From Patella vulgata (taxonomy: Eukaryota; Mollusca; Gastropoda; Patellidae): 64,000 bases of DNA. A program made the translations under genes and the position numbers. The notes under the pieces were generated by a model. The model was not told the origin of the DNA. It did not search any database and was given only the letters and a program-made list of their open reading frames with translations. This document shows, piece after piece, positions 38,030-48,548 of the stretch. The stretch's first letter is position 1, and each line of letters begins with the position of its first letter. The stretch is from assembly GCF_932274485.2 (NCBI RefSeq), contig NC_065882.2, positions 60,859,431 through 60,923,430 on the forward strand. The letters run 5' to 3'.

Positions 38030-38910
38030 ATTGTTTTAAACAAAAACTGTACCAGTACTTTTTGAAAGTGATCAAGGGCAATACACTTTGCATAACTCTA
38101 GCATAAATACTCAAGGGCAATAACTCTGGGGGGAATTATCAGATATTTTTAAAAATAATAAGACTCAAGTCTGAAACAAAAATACTGGATATTAATTTTA
38201 AATTGATCTAGGACCATAAATCTGGCAGTAATTATTGGAAGTCGTGAATATTTTTCTTTGTCTCATGAGGATAAAGACTATATCATATGGAAGAATTTTG
38301 AATTAATCAGATGATAAATTTAGCCTAGTGTGTCCACAAGATTTTTCAAAGTCATCCAATGCCGTAACTCTGGAAGTAATTATCGGAAAACACTGAAAAT
38401 CAAGAAACTTCTTCTTGTCTTGTGGTCATAAAACAATGCGTATAACTTTCATGTGTATAGACTTTTCTCAGTAATTAATGGAAATTGTTGAAAATAAACA
38501 GGATTCTTCAGCTCATGATCTGTATAAATATCAATCGATTGATAACTTTAACCTCTAGAACAGTGATTCTCAACCAGTATTCCACGGCACACAGGTGTGC
38601 CATGAGATCTCCCTAAATGTGTCAAGGTATTTTGAAAGACACACTAAGAAAATGCAAAAAACCACATGATTCCAATTGAGTATTTGCTGATAAGTTCATA
38701 GTGTGTTTTTCTTTATTCTATGTCTCTACGACTAGTCTCTGTCTACGGTTGTATGCCGTCTGACTTGCCATGTTTTTATTTTGCAAAATTCAAATATTTT
38801 TCATATATATATTTAGCCAGGTGTGCCGCCATTCTTTCATGTGTTCCAAGGTGTGCCATTGGCAAAAAAAGGTTGAGACCACTGCTCTAGAACATCAATG
38901 TGGGCATTTA
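38030..38910 (+). mobile_element. Old pearl/DINE-like element (copy 4), interrupted by a hAT MITE
   Basis: Degraded 150-bp cores are visible: GTCCACAAGATTTTTCAAAG at about 38330, repeated 'AAGGGCAATAACTCTG' and 'CTCATGA' marks. The closing ATGTGGGCATTTAAAAAAAG lies beyond the hAT insertion. It is clearly older than the copies at 15.8, 32.9 and 47.3 kb. The head is lost. Confidence 0.65.
38561..38884 (+). mobile_element. Non-autonomous hAT transposon (324-bp MITE)
   Basis: The ends CAGTGATTCTCAACC and GGTTGAGACCACTG form the hAT-type terminal inverted repeat. They are flanked on both sides by an exact 8-bp duplication, CTCTAGAA (38553-38560 and 38885-38892), the hallmark length for hAT. It contains no transposase. 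Inside are inverted GTGTGCC phrases. An internal stretch matches 54365-54570 on the other strand. Confidence 0.93.
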
Positions 38911-38945
38911 AAAAAAGAAGAATAAAATCTTTTTCAAAACACTAC

Positions 38946-39025
<80 letters not shown>
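38946..39025. repeat. (AT)n microsatellite
   Basis: About 80 uninterrupted bases of alternating A and T. Expected to be highly variable in length. Confidence 0.98.
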
Positions 39026-39026
<1 letters not shown>

Positions 39027-39390
39027 CCGGTATTTCCAAAACTTAACAAACCTATCATACATACATTTGATGAGAATTCAATAGAGTATAATTACAAGGT
39101 ATATTGAACCTTAATATAGAATGAAAACATGATTTTAACACTCCACTGATGAAACGTCTTGTTACATTCTTCTTTAATTAGTAATCAATACTACTGAGGT
39201 CTCTTATCAATCATTTTGTTTATTTCTTTGTTTCTGGAGAGAGAAATTAGATTTCTGCCTACCATATAGTGAGAATACCAACGCAATGATTTGTAGAATG
39301 TCTTTACTCAAAGCTCTCTATTCTACATCATATCTAACACAATGGTAAACTAAAAATAAATCACAGTGTAATATTTCAATTATCAAATAA

Positions 39391-39731
39391 ATGAAATGAA
39401 ATGGGGTTTAACGTCCTACTGTTCTGCTCCTATACTGGGCTAATGAAAACAGGCATATGCCATACAGTGTGCTATGAGGAAAATTTTGCCAGGGCAGCGG
39501 CACTATCGCCAACTCTTATATCGAATTCTAACTGCCAGGGGATCTTTTACGTGCATTCCAATATACACACGGGACCTCGGTTTTTCGTGTCATCCGAAGG
39601 ACTAGACAGCTGTCCTTGTCAGGCCCTCCGTCCTGCATCACTGACAAGGGGAAATCATGCCGGAAAATCTGGATGTACTTTCTCGGCCAATGCAGGGATC
39701 GAACACTCGACCTCCAGGCTAGCGAGCCAGC
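39391..39731 (-). mobile_element. Full SINE-A with 14-bp target-site duplication
   Basis: It is flanked by exact CAATTATCAAATAA at 39377-39390 and 39732-39745. On the minus strand it runs from a tRNA-like head (TGGCTCGCTAGCCTGG, then GTTCGATCCCTGC as B box) through a conserved body (CAGTGATGCAGGACGGAGGG, GACAAGGACAGCTGTCTAGT) to a tail with repeated ATTTC. The variable-length target duplication and the tRNA-like promoter support LINE-driven retroposition. Nearly whole and relatively young. Frames on both strands here are not genes. Confidence 0.93.
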
Positions 39732-39745
39732 CAATTATCAAATAA

Positions 39746-41273
39746 GTATGATTTAAACAATTTGAAGCGGGCCATAATGGGTTGTGGGGGGGGGGGGGGG
39801 GAATATTTTCAAATCAAGGAACATATATTTAGAAATTAAATCACAGTGGAAAATTTAAATTATGAAATGTTTTTTTTCAATAACCTTTCAGAAAAAATAA
39901 TTAGGATAAAGTAACACAGACTCATTGCTTCAAATTTCATATTTGGGGAGCTGCCAACATAAGTCAAAATGAGGTGTAGGGAAGGGTGAATTTGTTAAAG
40001 TAGTACTTGGACATTGATGGCTGAAACAAGCTTTAACAGATTATACCAGTTATATAATAATATACTAATTGAAACCTGAATAACATTCTCCACATAAGAT
40101 CAATACTGATAACAACATATCTATCAAATTTATATATATACATGTATACCTTATATCCTTTCAAATAATTTTTTCCCATTTTGAATGTCTTTTTTTTTTA
40201 ATTGACAATTACTGCATAATGCCTATTTAATACTTTTCTAGTACACATTTGTTTTTTGCCATTTAGTTAAAATAAAATTAAATAATTTTCACATATAACT
40301 TAAAAAAGATTTCTGACCAAATTGACAAAAATCTATATCACTGGGAAGATGGAATCTGTCCGGAAACTGTTACTCGATCTGTGATAAGAAAACAGGCTCA
40401 GTCGTGAATATCCATACATAAAACATTATTAATAAGACAGACAATACATGTCAAGTTTCATCCATGATATCAGAAATCTTTAAACTAATATTTTTCTTCA
40501 TAATTCAATCAATCTGTCTTGTATTATATTTCATATAAAACTATGAATAATTGATAACAACCTTGAAGTAAAAAAAGGAGAAATCAAATATCTACAAATA
40601 TATTACTACTCAATCTTGTCAATCTATAAGCTAAATTTCAAATTCTAATACAAAAAATTGATTTTCAATGATAAATGACACTTTTATGTTCCATGTCAAT
40701 AAATGGTGCATAAAATACACAGCCCATTTTCATCTCACTTTTACCTTGGAGTTTCTTACAGGGATATTTCCAGAAGTGTTTAATAATGCATAAGCTATGA
40801 TTGTGAGCTGTCAAGACTCTAAATACAGCACATCGAAACATGCTGTTTATAGGTTTTTCGTCCATTCCATTTTCGTAAGTGATTTTTCCATATGCATCTG
40901 GTGATTGGTTAATCAAATATAACCCAAATCATCCACTCAACCTTTAGGCATTGTAGGCTGGAACTAGTGTCAAAGTTTAAACTAAATAAATTATGGTCAA
41001 TAACTTTTGAAAACAGAAATATTTTGAAACAATTAATTTAGAAGGTAAGGAGAAAAGTATATTATTTTCATTGTACACACCAGACTGAAATCAGATGTGA
41101 AAAATTTCAGGATCAACAAATTCGCCAATGTCCCTTTAATAAAAAAAACTTTGTGAGTCCTCTACTGATCCTTTAATTACATCAGATTTGATCTACGATT
41201 CAATATGCTTTCATCTACTCATTCTTAGGGCTCAAGTCTAGACAACTGAAATGTACATTCAGAATATTCCTAC
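39746..41273. other. AT-rich DNA; short poly-G tract
   Basis: Contains GGGTTGTGGGGG and an unbroken G run at about 39786-39800. No gene seen; the 83-codon minus frame at 40665-40916 has no support. Confidence 0.4.
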
Positions 41274-41319
41274 CTTCTTTCAACTGAGCAGACATATTGC
41301 GATCACTGTAATCTAGCAT
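41274..41319 (-). CDS. Candidate first coding exon, unknown protein
   Basis: On the minus strand an ATG opens 15 codons, MLDYSDRNMSAQLKE, then one base and AAGAAG/GTAGGAAT as donor (phase 1). The composition is richer in C and G than its flanks. It has the same exit phase as the candidate at 42216-42315, so the two could be alternative starts of one transcript. It is short and may be chance. Confidence 0.22.
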
Positions 41320-41387
41320 TAAAGAGATTTATTTAGGTTAAGAAATTTCTCAACATTGATAGTTCAACCACTATTATGTATGACTTA

Positions 41388-42013
41388 GGTGTACGAAAAC
41401 TATTATGTACAAGACTGTATGATTAGTGTACGATAAAAAAAAGGATAAAATATAAACTATAATATACAAGACTGTATGATTAGTGTATAATAAACTATTA
41501 TGTACATGTGTATAATAAACTATTATGTACATGACTGTATCATTAGAGTAGGATAAACTATTATGTACAAGACTGTATGATTAGTGTATGATAAACTATT
41601 ATGTACAAGACTGTATGATTAGAGTATGATAAACTATTATGTACATGACTGTATGATTAGAGTATGATAAACTGTTATGTACAAGACTGTATGATTAGAG
41701 TAGGATAAACTATTATGTACAAGACTGTATGATTAGTGTATGATAAACTATTATGTAGATGACTGTATCATTAGAGTAGGATAAACTAATATGTACAAGA
41801 CTGTATGATTAGTGTATGAGAAAATGTTATGTACAAGACTGTATGATTAGAGTAGGATAAACTATTATGTACATGACTGTATCATTAGAGTAGGATAAAC
41901 TATTATGTACAAGACTGTATGATTAGTGTATGAGAAAATGTTATGTACAAGACTGTATGATTAGAGTAGGATAAACTATTATGTACAAGACTGTATGATT
42001 AGTGTATGATAAA
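41388..42013. repeat. 38-bp minisatellite, about 16 units
   Basis: The unit is AAACTATTATGTACAAGACT followed by GTATGATTAGTGTATGAT. Variants alternate 'AAGACT/ATGACT', 'ATGATT/ATCATT' and 'TGTATG/AGTAGG' in a higher-order pattern. A shortened unit lies near 41490-41520. Confidence 0.96.
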
Positions 42014-42215
42014 GTATACACAATTAACATTATCACCCAAGCCAGATTAAGGTCTTGAAGATGCTTGTGCTACAGGTACTGTGAGGCAATTTTTACCCAC
42101 TAGTTGCCCCTGGCATACAGTGAGTTTACTTGCTCTTTACTACAAATTTATATAGTATATGTCAATTGGAATCTCTTTAAATAAATAATTTAAAGAACTT
42201 ACAGACTTTACTTAC

Positions 42216-42315
42216 TCTCTGGAGGCCAAGAGACCTCTGGGTCATGGTTACAGCCACTAAGACTAGGTCTGCTGGAGCTAAATAACACATCTCTGATCTC
42301 AAATTGACACATCAT
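42216..42315 (-). CDS. Candidate first coding exon, unknown protein
   Basis: The minus strand has ATG ATG followed by 31 more open codons (MMCQFEIRDVLFSSSRPSL and SGCNHDPEVSWPPE), then one base and the strong donor CCAGAGA/GTAAGTAAAG. The frame stays open upstream of the ATG to a TGA near 42337. The 3' two-thirds is about half G+C, against about one third around it. A second frame is also open over the 3' part. No signal peptide or domain seen, and no family recognised. Confidence 0.35.
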
Positions 42316-42337
42316 TAAATCAAAGAGAATCAGTTTC

Positions 42338-44549
42338 TTTAGAGTTAGTTTTCAAATTTAAAAAAAGTTACAAATCCTTTGATAGATTGATTTGAATTAA
42401 AATTGCCAAATCCTTTTAAATCAATGCAAAGGAGAGATTATTCTGATTTTTGTCAATTTAAAAGGTTGTGTGGATAATCAAAAATGTGGAAATTACCTTT
42501 TTACAAAACACACATTACCATATAATATATATAGTCAGATTACATGTTCTTCTGATAAATTTCTTCTATTAGAATACCAACTTTAAAGGAAGTCCTCAAT
42601 TCTGAATTTAATAAAAGGCATTAAATACAGGATATGTTGTCATGACAGTAAGTTGTATGATGATCTACATGTTTATTATACCTACATTTGTCAATATCAA
42701 GTTACATAAATTAGAGAAATTTTTTTCTACTGATGACTTGCTATCAACAATCAACACCTTTAATCAAACCATCTGGCAAAGAACATATCACATGTCACTG
42801 GAAGCAATACTAAAATGTCTTTGTTAAATATAAGGCAATGAAATTCCAAGCATTTACAATCCATAGAGCTACATTTACCCAATACAGAATCAGTGCCATG
42901 TGAGGTTTGTTGATGCCTGGAACAAGCTTCTTGTTCATATGCCCATAATAGAGCAGGAAGAAAATATTTCAAGTACGGTATGTCAAAACCAATGAAATAA
43001 ACCTTTTATTCAAATTAAATTGAGCCAGTTATACAACAAATTTCGATTTAAAAAAAACTTTAATTTAGCTCTATTGGATTTCCGGGGCTTGAGCCACCCT
43101 CTGCTCACAGCTGTGCAGAATGGATGTACATTCAGTTTGATGTTACAATACATTCCTAGATATTTAAAACTCTACAACCGGTCCACAAGTTACTTAGAGC
43201 AAGGACAAAAACTCTATCAAAAATCTCTTAAAATGGCAGAAGTTTATGATATAATACAACCCTTTCTCAAGTTCGGTAAAATGAATCCTGTTGTCCTTAT
43301 ATAATATAATAGAGAACCATCAAAGATATTTTGAAAATGGCATGTCCCTTGAAAAAAAGGAAATACATTCAATATGATGTTACAATATATTCATTGAAAT
43401 CTTAAACACTCCAACCCGACCGTAAGATATTTTAGCAAGGGCAATAAGTTTTTATGATATAATAAATCCATTTGTCAAATAGAGAACCAATGTCATTTTG
43501 AAAACTGCATGTCCCTTGAAAAAAGGGAAAACTGCTCTTCTGAAAAAGATGTCATCCTGTGGAATAAAGAGATGACAGAACAGAGTATAATGTATATTTA
43601 ATGACCCTCGGCCCTGGCTTTTATCATACTTTATTCTCTTTTTTATATCTTTCCAATCTTGGTGATATTATTCTTAGCTTGTTTCAAGCAAACGACTTGT
43701 GGAGTAATGACATGGTTTAATATTAATATCCGATCTACAGTCATGAATCTAAAGTAAGGACTGGAGTAGATTCCACTTTAAACATCGATAACTCTTAAAG
43801 CGGGCAATACACTTTTTATAATGAGAAAAACTACAACTATCAAAATATCATTGTAAGCTTCATTAACCTTTTAAACTGATAATGATTTTGAGTTCCATGA
43901 TATATTTATCTTTAAATCAAAAATAATTGTTCACCATAAGCTAGGATAAGACAGATTTTCCCCAGATATAATTGTTGAATAATCCCTAGATGATTGATTG
44001 TGCCATAAAACCATGCCGCCAAAAAGTGAGAGTGTATGAGATTTGGAGGATTAATAATGCCTAATGTGAACCTCCACTTTTTTTTCTACTCTTCTAACCC
44101 AAGTTCTTTTTACAGTTTTTCAAACTGGCACAGAAAGCATCAATTCACTTGTTTTTATCAAAACCTGCAGACTAATGTAAGATCTCTAGGCAGAGACGGG
44201 AGAGACATGTATCTAGTGGTGAAATGAGGGTGGGGCGGTGAAACAGAGCCATGCTGAATAACGTAAATGAGCTTATGGGCCTTATAGTGTATTAAAAGAA
44301 AATAATCCACCATACATAAAATATTATTTTTGGAAACTGGTAGGCAGTTAGAATTCAGTAGTTGTCCTTGTTATTTATTCATGTGCACCCAAAAAATAAT
44401 TTGTACCTTTTCAGTCTTTAAAATAAACTTTTCTATGATGCTTGAAAGTTGTTATTTTTGTTAGCAGATGTCTGAGAGGGTGTATGGCTGTTTACTTATA
44501 GTATTTTGCATGTTATAAGAAATACATGTATAATAGCATCTACCTGAGA
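42338..44549. other. AT-rich DNA with a diverged tandem duplication
   Basis: Between about 43090 and 43530 two copies of a roughly 200-bp block occur: 'GATGTTACAATA.ATTC', 'TATGATATAATA', 'AGAGAACCA' and 'GCATGTCCCTTGAAAAAA' recur in order. The 94-codon frame at 43020 runs into this repeat and is not called. A strong acceptor (TTCTTTTTACAG at 44117) opens three frames with no clear donor. Confidence 0.5.
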
Positions 44550-44715
44550 AATGTGTTAGTCTGGACACAAATCAGAGAATATGTTTGTCTTGGACACAAC
44601 CAGATAAATGTGTTTGTCTTGACAAAAATCAGAGAAAAATGTTAGCCTTGACAAAACCAGAGAGTCTGGACACAACCAGAGAAATGTGTTAGTCTGGACA
44701 CAACCAGAGAAAGGT
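44550..44715. repeat. About 29-bp tandem repeat
   Basis: About six units of GAAATGTGTTAGTCTGGACA followed by CAACCAGA, with some units shortened. Confidence 0.85.
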
Positions 44716-44984
44716 TCTATTTGAAACATACTTTAATGGGTAGCAGTAGTTGAGATAAACTTGCTTGATGGTTGGTATTTAATGTCTGCTTACACCATAA
44801 CCGATTCCACAGACTGAAATAAGATTCCAAATCTACCTTTAATCATATGTATTACCTCAGTAATTCTACTAGGCATTGGAATCAGCCATTCTAATAAGAA
44901 TGGTTTCACAGAGCAAATAAACAATATGTAAATTGTATTAAGAATCAAATCAGACACCCTTCAGACGAATAAATCTGTAGTCCA

Positions 44985-45145
44985 ATCTCCAATTATACAC
45001 AACATTACAAGATCACAGTCCTCGTCTTTCCTATTTCTATAGGTGTACACATATAAATACCTTAGAAATATGTTGTACAATCTCCAATTATACACAAAAT
45101 TATAACATCACAGTCCTCATCTTTCCTATTTAAATACCTTAGAAA
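44985..45145. repeat. Short tandem duplication, about 90 bp
   Basis: CAATCTCCAATTATACACAA, ATCACAGTCCTC.TCTTTCC and AAATACCTTAGAAAT occur twice in the same order. The first copy has an extra 20 bases. Confidence 0.85.
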
Positions 45146-46242
45146 TCTGTTTGTAATATGAAAAATCTCTGTCAAAACTGACATTAAGTTGATGCTAAGT
45201 ATTATGCTTGAAGTCTATTATTTTCATATTCATATAAGGGAGATAATCAAATACAGGGGTAAAAGACTTGTCTGAAACCACTTCTCTATCAGAAACACAG
45301 ATTTTATACCCTTTCCATTTTTAGCTGTTGGTTCTCTAGGATCACAGTTATTTCTAAAAAGACCACTTCTATCATCAAAATATGTCGTGGTGATGAAATA
45401 ATTCCATGGTTTTAGCTAAAAAAACACATTCCTTATTTTTAGACAGAAAATACTTAATTGAAAAGTAGAACAATGTTAGAATCTAAGTGGTAGACAGGCT
45501 TTAAAACCTAGCCAAAATAAATAAAAAGTTTATCTTTGTAAAAAATGAATGGGTAAACGCTCCACTCCCACCCTCTATGGTCACCATTGATATACATAAT
45601 CATTTTGGTATTTTGATTTGTCATATTAATTACTCTCTAGTGGCCTAATGTGTGTGCTATAGATCATCAGGTCTGGACCATGATATTTTGGGTATTGTTT
45701 AAATGGGCTGAACGGTCTATATTGCCTTTTGTCAAATTTTGAGCTTGATTTCATTCTTGGGACAGACAGTTAGTCCCAATAATACAAAATGTCCCAACAC
45801 TCTCTCTGTATATCCCTCTCTTTATAAATATAAATTCTATATACTGGTATATTAATATCCTCATACATCCGCTATCTTCCCCACAATTCTCATATAACCA
45901 TTTGAGAGAATAAAATCATGTAATTGTGTCAATTTCTTATTTTGTAAAAGCTCCATTACTGGTCAAGGCTTCTATTGATGAAGCCATCTGAAGGTAATTA
46001 AAGGTCAGATAAATCTGTATTGATGAGACTGGTAGAGATTATTTGTCACTAGTAATTATAGTCACACCCTGACTGTAGCTCATCACAACACAGTTTATAT
46101 AAGTAATACATCATTATTACTAATTATATATCACACCCTTTTGTTACAGCAAGAGAACATACAAACGCTTTACTTTCTTACAATATTATTATCAATCAGA
46201 AGGTTTCAAATAAAATCATTATTACTAATCACAACACTAAGA

Positions 46243-46511
46243 GTGTGTTCACACTATAAAGATGGTCTGGATATTAGTTAGGAAATGTCTCTCGCTGTAA
46301 ACCTAAAGGGGTATGTTCACACTATAAAGATGGTCTGGATATTAGTTAGGAAATGTCTCTCGCTGTAAACCTAAAGGGGTATGTTCAAACTATAAAGATG
46401 GTCTGGATATTATAGTTAGGAAATGTCTCTCGCTGTAAACCTAAAGGGGTATGTTCACACTATAAAGATGGTCTGGATATTAGTTAGGAAATGTCCCTCG
46501 CTGCAAACCCA
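46243..46511. repeat. 68-bp tandem repeat, four nearly identical units
   Basis: GTTCACACTATAAAGATGG begins at 46247, 46315, 46383 and 46453. Units differ at only a handful of bases, so the array is recent. It lies directly against sequence (46512-46600) shared with 16970-17045. Confidence 0.95.
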
Positions 46512-46910
46512 AAATAAATAGATGACACATATTATTTAATTTACATTAATTTATCTTTTTGAAAAGTTTAGAGTAATCAAACTGATTATCTATACTTAGT
46601 CTAAGCAGACAAACAAAATTAAAAGTATTCTAGACCTAGAACAGTATTATAGACATATATTATACATACTCTTCTTCATTTTACAAAGTGTCTCTAATTC
46701 AACCCTATTAAAAATAAATTGAACACTATTTTGTTAGCAAACCTAAATGTATGTCTTAAAAAGTCCCAGAAAATTGAATTAAAGTCCCTAATCATTATAT
46801 AAATGATTTCTAATCCCACGAAAGTACGCCACTGTAAACGTCGAATCTCTAGAGGGAATATCAGGTCAAAAATGCTTTAGTTCCTATCAGTATTTACAAA
46901 GTTATGATAT

Positions 46911-47055
46911 ATTAATCCTTTAGTGGCATTTAGCGATTGGAGACATAACAGAACTAACATGATTATATGGGAAAACTATCACTGGTTTATTATACACAAG
47001 CATGAAACGAAACGTCGTGCTTGTGTATAATAAACCAATGATTGTTTTCCCATAT
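46911..47055. repeat. Hairpin element, older copy (CGAAACGTCGTG loop family)
   Basis: CCTTTAGTGGCATTTAGCGA leads into an inverted repeat. The arms are TTATATGGGAAAAC, TATCACTGG and TTTATTATACACAAGC, with the complement after a loop containing CGAAACGTCGTG. The same head, arm core (ATGGGA.AC.ATCACT.GTTT) and loop occur in 53775-53939, so this is a dispersed family. Confidence 0.85.
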
Positions 47056-47340
47056 AACCATAAATTTGTCAACATTCAGAACGTCTTTTCTAAGGTTATG
47101 GTTAAAACAAGCCAGTGCCACCTATAATCCTATGTTGGACTTCTTTTAAATCAGATTGAATCCAAGCTGAAGGATTATTCACCATTTATATTTTAATTTT
47201 GTATTTTGAATTAAATGTTATACATGTATAATCAGTTTGAGATACAAATGATGATGATCGGATTCAAGTCTGATACTAACAATATCATGGCTTATAGCTT
47301 GTTCTTTGAATGTGTCTAGATTAGCCATTTTATCATAAAA

Positions 47341-48123
47341 CCAGCGGCTGCCAGGCAGGATACGCCCACATTTTCGAGAGATGGATAGAAAACAAGCTAA
47401 AACGGAAGTGATTTTTCCTACAATCAAGGGCCATAATTCAGGAAATTACAATTCGATATGCGCAAATATTGAAAGGAACCAAGATCTTTGAGTTATAAAC
47501 TTACATTTCAAGTTTCAACAAAATCGGATAAAAATTGTGACCTCTATAGGGTCCACAACCTTGATATACCATATTTTTACACAATTTGAGAACGAGGGGC
47601 GGCCATTTTGTCTGTCAGTTTTGAGCCGATTTTCACGAAATTTGAACTCAGTCATCCTTAGGGTGTAACGGTGATATAATAATACCATTTTTTAAATCGG
47701 ATAAAAATTATGACCTCTATAGGGTCCACAAGTTAAAAACGTGATTTTTCGTACAATCAGGGGCCATAATTCAGTAAGTTACGGTCCGATATGCGCGAAT
47801 ATCGAAAGGAACCGAGATCTTTGGGTTATAAACTTACATTTCAAGTTTCAACAAAATCGGATAAAAATTGTGACCTCTACAGTGTTCACAAGCCAAAAAC
47901 GTGATTTTTCATACAATCAGGGGCCATAATCCATGAAGTTACGGTCTGATAGATGCCAATATCGAAAGGAACCGAGATCTTAGGGTGATAAACCTATATT
48001 TCAAGTTTCATTGAAATCGGATAAAAATTGTGACCTGTAGACTGTTCACAAACAATTGTGGACGACTGACGGACAGGGGCGACGACAATATATGTCCACA
48101 TGAAAATGTGGGCGTATAAAAAT
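47341..48123 (+). mobile_element. Pearl/DINE-like Helentron-type element (copy 5)
   Basis: The head CCAGCGGCTGCCAGGCAGGA is identical to copy 2. GGGGCCATAAT marks lie near 47428, 47760 and 47919 (about 332 and 159 bases apart). A short GACTGACGGACAGGGG tract and a hairpin at 48090-48117 with one mismatch precede AAAAA. Very close to copy 2, which suggests recent activity or exchange. Confidence 0.87.
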
Positions 48124-48184
48124 TTAAATCTCGCTGGTGTTTTGATCCATCTAAATCTATCGAGTTGTGAATAAATGCCTAAAT

Positions 48185-48540
48185 GAAATGAAATGGGGTT
48201 TAACGTCCTACTGTTCTGCTCCAACTGGTATAATGAAGACAGACATATACCATACAGTGTGCTATGAGGGAAATTTTGCCCGGACAGCGGCACTACGGCA
48301 TACTCTTATATCAAATTCCAACTGTCAAGGGATCTTTTTACGTGCAGGCCCATGTGTACACGGGACCTCGGTTTTTCGTGCCATTCGAATGACTATACAG
48401 CTGTCCTTGTCAGGCCCTCCGTCCTGCATCACTGACAAGAGGGAACCATCCAGGAAAATTTGGATGAACTATCTCGGGCAATGCAGGGATTCAACATCCG
48501 ACCTACAGGCTAGCGAGCCAGAGTTTTACCCACTATTATA
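48185..48540 (-). mobile_element. Full SINE-A with 8-bp target-site duplication
   Basis: GCCTAAAT flanks both ends (48177-48184 and 48541-48548). The tail side starts GAAATGAAATGGGGTTTAAC. The head side carries the complement of the tRNA-like region (CAGGCTAGCGAGCCAG). It is inserted about 60 bases beyond pearl-like copy 5. Confidence 0.9.
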
Positions 48541-48548
48541 GCCTAAAT

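Noticed and set aside
39401-39745. 114-codon frame and opposing 68-codon frame
   Set aside because: Both are readings of a full SINE-A with target-site duplications; the second SINE at 48185-48540 gives the same kind of frame.
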